Notes under the pieces: generated by a model | What the model was told of the DNA's origin: nothing | The model's input: the letters and a program-made list of their open reading frames with translations, nothing else | Database searches by the model: none | Position numbers and translations under genes: made by a program | Source: Skermanella mucosa | GTDB taxonomy: Bacteria; Pseudomonadota; Alphaproteobacteria; Azospirillales; Azospirillaceae | Direction: 5' to 3' | DNA: 64,000 nt | Assembly (NCBI RefSeq): GCF_016765655.2 | Contig: NZ_CP086107.1 | Coordinates: 62,001 to 126,000 of the forward strand | Part shown: in pieces, positions 34,331 through 43,411 of the stretch | Numbering within the stretch: position 1 is the first letter of the stretch | How the letters are laid out: every line of letters starts with the position of its first letter

Positions 34331-35357
34331 GACAGTCGTGGATGCGCTCACTCAGCGTCTTCGGTGTCACCCGTCCGCAGCAGTCGCATTCCTGGGAAGT
34401 TCCGCGCGGGTTGACCTTCGCGACCAGACCACCAGCGTATGCTGCTTTGTAGTCGGTGAACGAGATCAACTGGCCCCACGCGGCATTGAGTACGGACTTG
34501 GCAAGCATGCCGCTCGCGAGCCCGGTGATGTTCAAGTCCTCGAAGGCGATGTGAGAGTAGCGGTTGACCAGATCGCGGGAGACTTTGTGGGCAAAGTCCC
34601 GCCGCTGGCTGGCCGTCCGGGCGGCGTGCCGAGCCAACCGCATCTTCGCCCGCAGTCTGCTCTTGCTGCCCCGCTTGCACCGGGCGAGGGCACGCTGGAG
34701 GCGTCGCTGTTTCTTCGATGCCTTGCCGATCCACTTCGGCGTCGGCACCCTGCAGCCGTCCGACGTGGCGACCAGACTGGTCAAGCCGACATCGACGCCA
34801 ACCGCCTCCCGGAACGGGTGCGGGCCGTAGGCGTCCGGTGTCTCGACCGAGAAGCGGATGTACCATTTACCGCAGGACCGCATCACGACGGCGGTACTGA
34901 TCTTGGCTCCAGCCGGAAGATCGCGGTGCCACCGCACCTTGATCTCGCCGGGGATGCCGACGACGGTGATTTTTCGGTTCCTGCAGATTGTCAGTCCGTC
35001 ACCGACCCGGAAGCCGGCACTGTCGAACATGCTTTTCGCCCGGAAACGGGGAAAGCCGCCCTTGCCTCTCCTGACCCTGCCGAAGAACGCCTTGAATGCT
35101 TTGTCCAGGCGGCGGACGACTTGCTGTTCGGCCGAGTAACTGTAACCGGCCAGCCGTTCGTCCGCCAGCCGAACCGCTTTCAGTTCGTTGGCCTGATCGA
35201 TGTAGCCGAGCGATTTGCCCCGCCGCTGGTATGCCTCGATACGCTGCTGGAGACAGGCGTTGTAGAGGTCGCAGAAGCTTCCAAGCATGTCGGTCAGCCC
35301 GGCGGCCTGCGTCGGGTTCGGAAAGAGGCGGTATTTGAACGAACGGAGCATGAACAT
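34206..35357 (-). CDS. tnpB: TnpB RNA-guided nuclease (IS605 family)
   Basis: 383 aa from ATG 35357 (MFMLRSFKYRLFPNPTQAAG); ATG 35351 is an alternative. The N-terminal HTH_OrfB region is followed by a RuvC core with Asp in AVGVDVGLTSLVA, Glu in IAFEDLNITGLA and Asp in EDRDIHAAKVIKH, with the four-Cys zinc finger SQECDCCG ... HDCPGCG between the last two. TnpB proteins of this type are omega-RNA-guided DNA endonucleases that favour retention of their element. All catalytic and zinc residues are present. Confidence 0.94.
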   Translation of the reverse strand: MFMLRSFKYRLFPNPTQAAGLTDMLGSFCDLYNACLQQRIEAYQRRGKSLGYIDQANELKAVRLADERLAGYSYSAEQQVVRRLDKAFKAFFGRVRRGKGGFPRFRAKSMFDSAGFRVGDGLTICRNRKITVVGIPGEIKVRWHRDLPAGAKISTAVVMRSCGKWYIRFSVETPDAYGPHPFREAVGVDVGLTSLVATSDGCRVPTPKWIGKASKKQRRLQRALARCKRGSKSRLRAKMRLARHAARTASQRRDFAHKVSRDLVNRYSHIAFEDLNITGLASGMLAKSVLNAAWGQLISFTDYKAAYAGGLVAKVNPRGTSQECDCCGRVTPKTLSERIHDCPGCGTVEDRDIHAAKVIKHRAFPWSKGLGASLEASSQRVAA

Positions 35358-35462
35358 AGGATACCGGACATCCGTCTCGTCACAACTGCTCAAGGGTATT
35401 CGCCCTTTGCGCGACCGGCTTTCCTCCGCCGCCTGAAAGCGGCGGTCCCCAGCCGGAGGCTC

Positions 35463-35709
35463 TGATGGGAAGCAGGGCATCCAGGCTGCGTGTCCGGCGT
35501 GCCCGGCGCGGCAGCAGTGTCGAGGTGAAGTCGATGCGCTCGCCGCCATCCGGCAGTTTGAGATCCTTCCGCTCGGCCAGGAAAGCCACCACCTCCGCCT
35601 CGATCGCCTGCTCCGGCAGCCGACCGGCTCCGGTTCGCAAAACGGCGGTCAGCGGATCATCGATCTCGTCGGGCCGTCGCAGCGGCACAACGTTGCTACC
35701 TTCGATCAT
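35463..35709 (-). pseudogene. IS256-family transposase N-terminal remnant
   Basis: Minus strand from ATG 35709: MIEGSNVVPLRRPDEIDDPL TAVLRTGAGRLPEQAIEAEV, the standard Mutator-type start, then a jump from LPDGGERI to DFTSTLLPRRARRTRSLDAL that omits the roughly 50-residue stretch usually between them. Homology ends at the TnpB element. The downstream part of the transposase is absent. Confidence 0.85.
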
Positions 35710-35805
35710 GGCGTATCGCTCCCTCGTGGAGGTTCTGGCAGGTTTGGTCACCCACCTCGATGCGCCGCCTTCCTCAGACCGTCATCACCCGGTTTCCGCC
35801 ATAGC

Positions 35806-36129
35806 TCACGGACCCATCGCCATCCGCGCTGCCGGCGCGAGCCAATCCGGATGGCGATCGAGCCAACGCACCACCGCATCGACGAGCGAGGCCCGGGAAT
35901 TGAAGGCCGGCTCGCAGCCTGGGATCCAGTCCTCACTGAGTCCTTCAAGTACGGCGCTGATGTTCCGATGCTTGTATTCGATCGAGCCGCGCGGCCGATC
36001 GATCACCGCCTGCCGAAGGCGATTATGCTCGGCCTTGCTGTATGGCCGCCCGGTGACGTCGTCCGCGAGCATCGCGAAATGGTTCTCGACGACCGCGTCG
36101 TCCTGCTCGTCGGACCGGTCACCGGCCAT
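35806..36129 (-). CDS. Unknown protein, possibly truncated
   Basis: 107 aa, MAGDRSDEQDDAVVENHFAM LADDVTGRPYSKAEHNRLRQ ... RGSIEYKHRNISAVL ... WIPGCEPAFNSRASLVDAVV. The pattern P-Y-S-K-x-E-H ... GS-x-E-x-KH-x-N-I-S-A-V matches the N-terminal part of larger uncharacterised (restriction-like) proteins as I remember them, so this may be only the first domain. Name uncertain. It ends 97 bp before the IS256 remnant. Confidence 0.45.
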   Translation of the reverse strand: MAGDRSDEQDDAVVENHFAMLADDVTGRPYSKAEHNRLRQAVIDRPRGSIEYKHRNISAVLEGLSEDWIPGCEPAFNSRASLVDAVVRWLDRHPDWLAPAARMAMGP

Positions 36130-36170
36130 GGCAGCTCCCGAGCGAGCCGGCCAAGATGGAAGAGGCCTGA

Positions 36171-36268
36171 GAGCCCGTTTGATAAATGCTTAAAGACGCA
36201 TCATGTTGTAGGTCCTGAGGTATGAAACCGTAACATGATGTAGGTTTTTCGAGTTATCAAACGGGCTC
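36171..36268 (+). repeat. MITE, 98 bp, copy 1
   Basis: Terminal inverted repeat GAGCCCGTTTGATAA / TTATCAAACGGGCTC, flanked by TGA on both sides (36168-36170, 36269-36271). 95 of 98 bases match the inverted copy at 46571-46668. No coding capacity. The TNA duplication suggests mobilisation by an IS5-type transposase. Confidence 0.88.
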
Positions 36269-36272
36269 TGAA

Positions 36273-36697
36273 TCATTCCAGCAACTGCGCCAGCACACCG
36301 AGCGCCGGCCCGGCGTCGGCAAGCCGCTGGTCGAGCGTATGCACCGTGGCGCCATGCTCCGACGCGACGGCGAGATGCAGCGAGTCACCGGCGCGAAGCC
36401 CAAGCGCATGCTGATCGGCAAACCTCGCCGCCGCCCGGAACTGCCCGCCCGTCACTGGCAGCACGGTGAAGCTCTCGGCGACGAGCTTGTTGAACATGGC
36501 GAGGGCCGCCGCTCGCTGCTCCAGGCTGATCTGCCCGGTCCGCAGCTTGATCGCCATGGCGGATGACATCTCGGTGACGGTCCAGTCGCTGATCAGAAGC
36601 TGGGCCGGGTCCTGCTCCGCCAGCCAAGCCTGGACGCGCGGCGTCATAGCTTCGTTGGAGAGCGCCGCGACGATCAGCGACGTGTCGAGATAGAGCA

Positions 36698-36698
<1 letters not shown>
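36273..36698 (-). CDS. VapC-family PIN toxin
   Basis: 141 aa, [23 protein letters not shown] residues: Asp in YLDTSLI, Glu in [10 protein letters not shown], Asp in [12 protein letters not shown], Asp in TLDQRLADA. Mg-dependent RNase by family. ATG shares a base with the antitoxin stop. The MITE sits only 4 bp after its stop codon. Confidence 0.9.
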
Positions 36699-37493
<795 letters not shown>

Positions 37494-37494
<1 letters not shown>

Positions 37495-38726
37495 TGACCG
37501 CCATCGAGCAGGCGGTCCCGGCCGTGGACGTCGCCACCGCCTGCCGGGCGCTCGGCGTCCCCCGCGCCAGCTTCTACCGCCATCGCGACAGGCTGCGCCA
37601 GGTCGGGCCGCCCCTCCCGCCGGTGCGCCGGCCCTCTCCTCCGCGCGCGCTGAGCAGGACCGAGTGCCGTCAGGTTCTCGACCTGCTGCACAGCGAGCGC
37701 TTCGTCGATGCCGCCCCGGCCCAGGTCTACGCCACGCTGCTCGACGAGGGGCGATACCTGTGCTCGGTGCGCACCATGTACCGCCTGCTGGCCGCCAATG
37801 ACGAGGTTCGGGAGCGCCGGCAGCAGCGCCGGCATCCGGTCTATACCAAGCCCGAACTGCTGGCCACCGGCCCCAACCAGGTGTGGAGCTGGGACATCAC
37901 CAAGCTGAAGGGGCCGGTCAAGGGCACGTGGCTGTGCCTGTACGTCATTCTCGACATCTTCAGCCGCGCCGTGGTGGGGTGGACGGTAGCCTACCGGGAA
38001 AGCGCCGCGCTTGCCGAGCGGCTGATCCGGCAGACCGTGCGCAAACAGGGTGTCGCCCGTGACCGGCTGACGCTGCATGCCGACCGCGGCGGCGCCATGA
38101 AGGCCAGGGCGGTGGTCGAGTTGCTGGCCGACCTCGGCGTGACGCGCAGCCACAGCCGGCCGCAGCAGTCCAACGACAATCCGTTCTCCGAGGCGCAGTT
38201 CAAGACGCTGAAGTACCATCGCGACTTCCCCGAGCGCTTCGGCTCGATCCAGGACGCCCGGGTGTTCTGCCGCACCTTCTTCGCCTGGTACAACACCGTG
38301 CACCGGCACTCCGGGCTGGCGCTGATGACGCCGCACCAGGTCCACTATGGCGACACCGGCGCGATCCGGTCGGCACGGCAGGCAGTGCTCGATGACGTCC
38401 ACCGCCGGCATCCCGAACGCTTCGTGAGCAAGCGGCCCGAAGCTCCCGCACCGCCCGCGGCGGTCTGGATCAACCCGCCGGCCGCGCCGGAGGAAGGCGG
38501 CGGCGCACATCCCTCATCCCGATGTTCGGCTGAACAGCGGCCATCCCGCCGTCCCGGCCTGCCGACCTCACCGCCGGCGCACGAGGGAACGGGCAAGGTC
38601 CTTCTCGAGGGACCCGCCCACGGGGCGGGACGGAAGGGCCTTGCGCGGCCCGAGAGCGCCGGCATCCTGGAAGCGGACGAACGGCCGTGGGAAAACCACC
38701 CCGCCGGCAGTCAGCCCCAACCCTGA
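37494..38726 (+). CDS. IS3-family OrfB transposase (copy 2)
   Basis: 410 aa from ATG 37494, overlapping the orfA stop by one base (TGATG). DDE residues as in copy 1 (WDITKLKG, HADRGG, SEAQFKTL). The frame is open upstream to 37263, consistent with -1 frameshift fusion. Confidence 0.92.
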
Positions 38727-38787
38727 GCTACGACAAAACGAGCAGCTGTCTCATACGCGTTGACATGTACCGGCAGAAGGTTTGCCG

Positions 38788-38945
38788 ATGCGGCGTGTTC
38801 TCACCAGGCAGCAGCTTTAGGACATGGCCTGGGAGCGCGCCGTATCCAAGGTGGCGCCCGAGCTCGGCATCTCCGACGCGGCGCTGCGTGAGCAATGCGT
38901 GAGGCACGCCATCCCCTTCCCGGATGCCGCCTATTGGGGACGAAC
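38788..38945 (+). pseudogene. Fragment of an HTH-type conserved hypothetical gene
   Basis: MRRVLTRQQL, stop, then DMAWERAVSKVAPELGISDA ALREQCVRHAIPFPDAAYW. The segment S-K-V-A-x-x-L-G-I-S-D-x-A-L-R ... C-x-x-x-x-I-P-x-P is common to a family of small DNA-binding-like proteins of unknown role. It has an internal TAG and no continuation. Confidence 0.6.
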
Positions 38946-39037
38946 AGTAGATCGTGTCCCGGTGCGTGGTGTATCTCGCGCTATGGCGGCGAGGTCTCCG
39001 GCATGGCTGGCCGGTTGGATCATAACTCCAACCCGCC

Positions 39038-39199
39038 GAGCATCTGTGGCCGCTGACCGACGAAGCTCTCGCCAACACCCATTTCGAGACCCTCGACGAT
39101 CTCGACGAGGCTCTGGCGGAACGCTGTCGCATCCTCGCCGATGATCCAGATCAGATCAGGGCCAATACCCTGTTTCGCTGGTGGCCAAGGCACAACTGA
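39038..39199 (+). pseudogene. IS630-family transposase C-terminal remnant
   Basis: EHLWPLTDEALANTHFETLD DLDEALAERCRILADDPDQI RANTLFRWWP (consecutive) is the C terminus of IS630-type transposases. Upstream pieces (about 38975-39037) are out of frame. 39200-39384 contains nothing I can name. Confidence 0.75.
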
Positions 39200-39384
39200 T
39201 CCTCCAGGTCGCCACTGACTTCAAACCACTCAGCCGGAAACCGTATCAGACTAGCTGGTGACCAAACGCGGTTCCGACGCCGACTTGTGGTACGTGCAAG
39301 ACGAAGAGGAGCTTTGGGTCCTACGATCAGAGGAAGGCGGGGCTCGGCTCACGCCAGGCCCTGTCGGGGATTGGCGCACCGCGC

Positions 39385-40248
39385 TTATGCGAGCCCGAGG
39401 AATGCCCGCCAGTCGCGGGGCGGACGGCCTACGGCCTCTGCGAACAGGTCAGGATCGAACAGCGTATCGGCGCCGAGTATCGCGCCCGCGGCGTTGAGGA
39501 TGAACTGGTCACGCACGCAGGACATGTAGGCGGGGTCCGCGCCGGCAGCGACAGCGTCGGCATAGAAGACGTGCGGATCCTCGGGGACGATCACAATCTC
39601 CCGTCTCTGCTGCACCCCCACCATGTGCGCCACGTCGGCCATAGTCGCCCGGTCATAACCCAATTGCCATACCTGGTTCATGAAGCGCTTGGGCTCGGCC
39701 AGCGCGGAAGCGGCAAGAGCGGCGACGTCCCCAGCATCGACCCAGCTCCAGGCGCAGTCGCCGATCAGGTTGGTCAGCTGGTCGCCCTGCAACCAGCCGA
39801 AGGCGTTGAGGTTCTGCATGAAGGCCTCGGGCTGGAGATGGGTGTAGCCGAACCCTTCGCGCTCGATCATCGCCTCAATATAGCGATGCCAGCCCCAATG
39901 GGCGACGCGGGTGGTGGGATTGCCAGAGGCGCCGATGTGGACGATGTGCTTCACCCCGTGTCGCTTGGCGGCATCAATCACCGTATGCGACTGGCGCAGC
40001 ATGTCAACCGTGTAGCCCGTGAGCAGCAGCAGCCGGTCGACCCCGGCAAGAGCCGCCTCGACGCTTGCGGCATCTTCGAGATCGAGCCGCACCGGGATCG
40101 CGCCAAGGGCAGCGAGTCCCGCAGCAGCGTCGTCCCGGCGATAGGCGGCGCGCACATCGCGGCCGCCGCGATCAAGCAGATCGCGCACGACAGCGCCGCC
40201 GATCCGGCCGGTCGCGCCGAGGACAAGAATGGTTGGCGTGGTCATCAT
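39385..40248 (-). CDS. NmrA-type NAD(P)-binding protein (atypical SDR)
   Basis: 287 aa, ATG 40248 after AGGAGATATC. N-terminal Rossmann motif ILVLGATGRIGGAVVRDLLD (GxxGxxG), then LDLEDAASVEAALAGVDRLL and HIGASGNPTTRVAHWGWHRY. No catalytic Tyr-x-x-x-Lys as in classical SDRs, as expected of NmrA/HSCARG-like redox sensors or quinone reductases. Second gene after the SDR at 40318 and divergent from the LysR regulator, which probably controls it, although a strong hairpin separates the two. Confidence 0.85.
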   Translation of the reverse strand: MMTTPTILVLGATGRIGGAVVRDLLDRGGRDVRAAYRRDDAAAGLAALGAIPVRLDLEDAASVEAALAGVDRLLLLTGYTVDMLRQSHTVIDAAKRHGVKHIVHIGASGNPTTRVAHWGWHRYIEAMIEREGFGYTHLQPEAFMQNLNAFGWLQGDQLTNLIGDCAWSWVDAGDVAALAASALAEPKRFMNQVWQLGYDRATMADVAHMVGVQQRREIVIVPEDPHVFYADAVAAGADPAYMSCVRDQFILNAAGAILGADTLFDPDLFAEAVGRPPRDWRAFLGLA

Positions 40249-40265
40249 GATATCTCCTGTTGGTA

Positions 40266-40304
40266 GGTTCCCGCCGGGCGGCGCGAGCGCCTGCCCGGCG
40301 GAAC
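40266..40304 (-). terminator. GC hairpin between SDR and NmrA genes
   Basis: GGTTCCCGCCGGGC (40266-40279) pairs with GCCCGGCGGAACC (40292-40304) with one bulge. No T-run on the minus strand, so attenuation or mRNA stabilisation is as likely as full termination. Confidence 0.45.
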
Positions 40305-40317
40305 CGTCGGTCCAAGG

Positions 40318-41082
40318 TCAGCGGGCGAGAAAGCCGCCATTGATGAAGAGCGTCTGACCGGTGACCCAGCGGCTTTCCTCCGACGCGAGGAAGCCGATCA
40401 GCGGCACGATGTCTTCGATCCGGCCGAGGCGGTTCTGCGGGCTCATATGAGCGAGATAGGCCGTCGGCTGCTCGTTCTCCTCGCCGTGGAAGAACGGCGT
40501 GTCGATCGGGCCGGGGGCGATCACGTTGACGGTCACGCCGCGCGCGCCGATTTCCTTGGCGAGCGCGCGGGAGAAATCCTCGAGCGGCGCCTTGGACCCG
40601 GCATAGACAGCATACATGCCGGTGGTCGCGCCGAGCAGCGTGGTGCCCATATTGATGATGCGCCCGCTATCGGCGATGCGCCGCGCCGCTTCCTGCATCA
40701 CGAAGAACGCAGCCTTGGTGTTGATCCCGAAGGCGCGATCGAAATCGGCTTCGCTGATCTCAGTGAACGGCTTCTTGATAACGACGCCAGCATTGTTGAT
40801 GACGATGTCGATGCGCCCGAAGGCCTGCACTGCGGCGTCGAAGAGGTGGCGGACATTGGCTGTGTCAGCGAGATCGCCCGAGATCACCAGCGCGCGGCGG
40901 CCGAGGCTCTGGACTTCGGCAGCCACTGCTTCAGCGTCGTCGCGCGAGGCGTCGCTGTGATGGTGGACCACGATGTCCGCGCCGCGGCGCGCGAGTTCGG
41001 CGGCGAAGCCGCGTCCCATGTTGCGAGCAGCGCCGGTGATCAGCGCGACCCTTCCGGCGAGGTCCTGGGCATTCTGGGTCAT
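40318..41082 (-). CDS. Short-chain dehydrogenase/reductase
   Basis: 254 aa from ATG 41082, with AGGAGATATGCC upstream. Classical SDR: cofactor motif LITGAARNMGRGFA, NNAGVV, catalytic Tyr and Lys in YAVYAGSKAPLEDFSRALA, PGPIDTPFF, and the C-terminal FINGGFLAR. Probably NAD(P)H-dependent carbonyl reduction; the substrate is not deducible. Divergent from the LysR gene. Confidence 0.9.
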   Translation of the reverse strand: MTQNAQDLAGRVALITGAARNMGRGFAAELARRGADIVVHHHSDASRDDAEAVAAEVQSLGRRALVISGDLADTANVRHLFDAAVQAFGRIDIVINNAGVVIKKPFTEISEADFDRAFGINTKAAFFVMQEAARRIADSGRIINMGTTLLGATTGMYAVYAGSKAPLEDFSRALAKEIGARGVTVNVIAPGPIDTPFFHGEENEQPTAYLAHMSPQNRLGRIEDIVPLIGFLASEESRWVTGQTLFINGGFLAR

Positions 41083-41181
41083 GGCATATCTCCTTTTTCG
41101 TTGCCGTCCGGCGGACATCGCCGGGCTCGGAGACGGAAATAGCTGCTTGCATTATCTCCAAACAGTCGTTGACTGGGAAAG

Positions 41182-41208
41182 CATGCCTTGCGTACTACGC
41201 AAGGCATG
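41182..41208. promoter_or_regulatory. 27-bp perfect palindrome over the lysR start codon
   Basis: CATGCCTTGCGTA (41182-41194), C, TACGCAAGGCATG (41196-41208). The second arm ends with the ATG of the LysR gene. A 13-bp-arm perfect palindrome in a LysR/SDR divergent region is a strong candidate for the LysR binding site, though T-N11-A is not obvious. Confidence 0.7.
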
Positions 41209-42108
41209 GATGAGTTTGCCCGCCGTACTTTCCTGCGCGTCATCGAGACCGGATCGATCACGGCGGCGGCGCGCGACCTTGACACCGATGTTTCCACGGT
41301 CAGTCGGCGGATAGCGGCGCTAGAAGCACGGCTAGGCGTGCAACTGCTTGAGCGTGGCCCAAAGCGAAGCGAGCCCACAGCGGCGGGGCTCAGGTTCTAT
41401 GAGGGGATGCGGCGCTTGATTGATGAACAGGACGCACTTGAGGCCGAGGTGCGCGGCGAGGCAGCCGTACCGCGGGGCTTGCTGCGCGTCGCCTGCCCGA
41501 CCAATCTCGGCGAGTTGCACCTGACGGGTTGGACCATCGCCTTTCAGGAGCAGCACCCGGTACTTGAAGTCGAACTGCTGCTCGACGATCGCTATGTCGA
41601 TCTGCGCGCCGCCAATGTCGACGTGGCCATCCGGATCGGTGCGCTCAGCGACAGCTCGCTGACCGCAAGGCGCATTGGAGCGATGGAACTCGGCCTCTAC
41701 GCGGCACCACGCTACCTTGGACAGCATGCGCCGATTCGTCAGCCATCGGATCTCTCAGGCCATGATTTTGTATTGTTCTCATTCCTTCAGGCGGGCGATC
41801 AAATTGCGCTGGCCTGTGACGACGGGCGCACTGAGCGGATCGCCATGCGCTCGCGCCTCTCGATCAACAATGTCGGCGCAATCTCCCATGCGGTCGCTTA
41901 CGGAGCCGGGGTGCACGCGGGACCCTTATGGCTGTTTGAGCCGCTGCGTGGACAGGGCGTGGTTGAGCGCGTGCTGCCTGACTGGCAGGCGCCGCTCTAT
42001 CCCGTGCACGCCGTACACAATTACGGGCGCAAGCCGCCAGCCAAGGTCCGGTTCTTCATCGATAATCTCGCTGCGAATCTGGCGAGATTGCCGGGCATTG
42101 TTCGATGA
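41206..42108 (+). CDS. LysR-type transcriptional regulator
   Basis: 300 aa from ATG 41206 (MDEFARRTFLRVIETGSITA). The wHTH AARDLDTDVSTVSRRIAALE ARLGVQLLERGPKRSEPTAA is followed by a LysR substrate-binding domain (LRVACPTNLGELHLTGW, VDVAIRIGALSDSSLTARRI). Divergently placed from SDR and NmrA genes, its likely targets. A longer start at 41188 would run through the palindrome and is less likely. Confidence 0.9.
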   Translation: MDEFARRTFLRVIETGSITAAARDLDTDVSTVSRRIAALEARLGVQLLERGPKRSEPTAAGLRFYEGMRRLIDEQDALEAEVRGEAAVPRGLLRVACPTNLGELHLTGWTIAFQEQHPVLEVELLLDDRYVDLRAANVDVAIRIGALSDSSLTARRIGAMELGLYAAPRYLGQHAPIRQPSDLSGHDFVLFSFLQAGDQIALACDDGRTERIAMRSRLSINNVGAISHAVAYGAGVHAGPLWLFEPLRGQGVVERVLPDWQAPLYPVHAVHNYGRKPPAKVRFFIDNLAANLARLPGIVR

Positions 42109-42232
42109 ATTGAAGGTAGCAGCTTTGCGCCCCGATCCCGGTCATTAGGCCAATCGCCGGCATCTCCTGAAAGCGGTCATAGAGGCTGCGCGGCAGCAAT
42201 GTCCGCGAGAGCACCAGAAACCGTGGGGCAGT

Positions 42233-42664
42233 TCAGGCTGCGACGGCGAACGGGGCGAATTGAACATCGTTAGCGGGCATAGCCGGATACCAGGTGGTGA
42301 ACAGGTCGGGCAGCGTGCCGTGAAGGGTGCGCGTTCGGGTCTGCAGGAGTCGATGAGCGCCCTTTCTTGACCATTGCATCTGATGTTTTTTGGCGAAACG
42401 CCTGCTGATGACGAGATCGACGGTGGATTCGGCGAAGGCGGTCGAGATGATCTCGCCATGGTCCCAGCGCTCCGCGTAGTCCGTGATCGCGGCGGAGTTG
42501 TTCTCGATGTAGGTGGTCAACCCGGCCGTCGCCTTGACCAGCCGCGTCGGGCCGGGATAGCCGCTGTCCAGGGCGGCGATGTCCTCGGCCAACGCACGGG
42601 AGCGGTTTAAAGCTTCACCGGCATCGCTATGCCACAGCCGCCACTTGATCCGCTCGATCCGATC
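42233..42664 (-). pseudogene. ISKra4-family transposase C-terminal fragment
   Basis: DRIERIKWRLWHSDAGEALN RSRALAEDIAALDSGYPGPT ... ENNSAAITDYAERWDHGEII STAFAESTVDLVISRRFAKK is the C terminus of an ISKra4 transposase. Fused in frame at about 42665 to the IS5 N-terminal fragment, which is a chance chimera. Confidence 0.8.
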
Positions 42665-42852
42665 CTGCAGGGCGGCCGCTTCAAGGGGGTGGTGCGCGGC
42701 GCGGCTTTCCAGGCGGCAATCGCATCCTCCGTGAACCATACCGTCAGGCTGCCCCGTTGCCGCAACGCCTCGTTATACACCGCCCAGTTCATCACCCGCC
42801 GCTTCGGCCGCGGAGTGTGGCGGCGGCGATCGGCATTGGCTTTAGGCGGCAT
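42665..42852 (-). pseudogene. IS5-family transposase N-terminal fragment
   Basis: MPPKANADRRRHTPRPKRRV MNWAVYNEALRQRGSLTVWF TEDAIAAWKAAPRTTP, then homology stops. Close to the fragment at 62219. The 3' part with all catalytic residues is missing. Confidence 0.82.
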
Positions 42853-42904
42853 GAAGGCGAGATCCAGAGCATCGGAACAAGGCGCCCCTTACGCCATCCC
42901 GCAT

Positions 42905-43159
42905 ATCCCTGCAACATCTATGGACGGCCCCCGCCTTGCAAGAGCTTCCTGGAACGTTGCGACATCAAAAGCCGGTTGCTGCCATCTATTCGGCCTGTTT
43001 ATGCAGTCCGCAGGACTGCTGGCCCTGATGAGATCCGCGGATCGACACCCAATCACGCTGTCGAGCTGTTTCGCTCGCTGTTGCAGGCGGGTTCTGCCAA
43101 TCCCGGTCCGACCTATGGTGTCATCACGTCGCGAGTGCCCTCGCAAACCGAAGGTGAGG
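42905..43159 (-). repeat. About 255-bp conserved noncoding module, copy A
   Basis: Inverse of this stretch aligns along its length with 52395-52650: shared words include CTTCGGTTTGCGAGGG, AGGTCGGACCGGGAT, GTCGATCCGCGGATCT, TCATCAGGGCCAGCAG and CAGGCCG(A/G)ATAGATGGCAGC. In both places it lies between an IS1111 element and an IS5 transposase start. No open frame is conserved between the copies. Confidence 0.65.
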
Positions 43160-43195
43160 GGGTGGCCCTGGTCAGGGAGCTGACCGGGCGGAACT

Positions 43196-43411
43196 GCTCA
43201 TCCTGTTCTTCCTTCTGACAACCTCTTTGTTCGATCAGCGGGACCACCTCTCCGCCCCGACCTGTCTTTATCAGGAGCGCCGCGCGCAGCGAACGGCAAG
43301 GCTGGCCCGCCAGGGCCACCGCCGAAGGCGGCTCGGCCTTGCCGGAGCGAGCACGGTGCTATTCTGCCGCGGGTCGGGATCCCCAGTGCGGATGGCGCCT
43401 TCATCGCTGCC
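43196..43411 (-). ncRNA. Predicted seekRNA/bridge RNA region, copy A
   Basis: The 3' noncoding end of copy A is almost identical to that of copy B (52126-52344) although noncoding. It contains the hairpin GCCGCCTTCGGCGG followed by TGGCCCTGGCGGGCCA. In IS1111 relatives the guide RNA is encoded here. Confidence 0.45.

Larger units (their letters stand above)
34163..35460 (-). mobile_element. IS1341-type (IS200/IS605 group) element: tnpB alone
   Basis: Both ends carry the small hairpins of the family: right end CCGCC-TGAA-GGCGG (34175-34188) followed by GTTCAC on the minus strand (ending 34163), left end CCGCCGC-CTGAAA-GCGGCGG (35426-35445). No tnpA (Y1 transposase) is present, so movement needs one in trans. 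It sits inside an IS256 remnant whose homology stops at about 35463. Confidence 0.75.
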
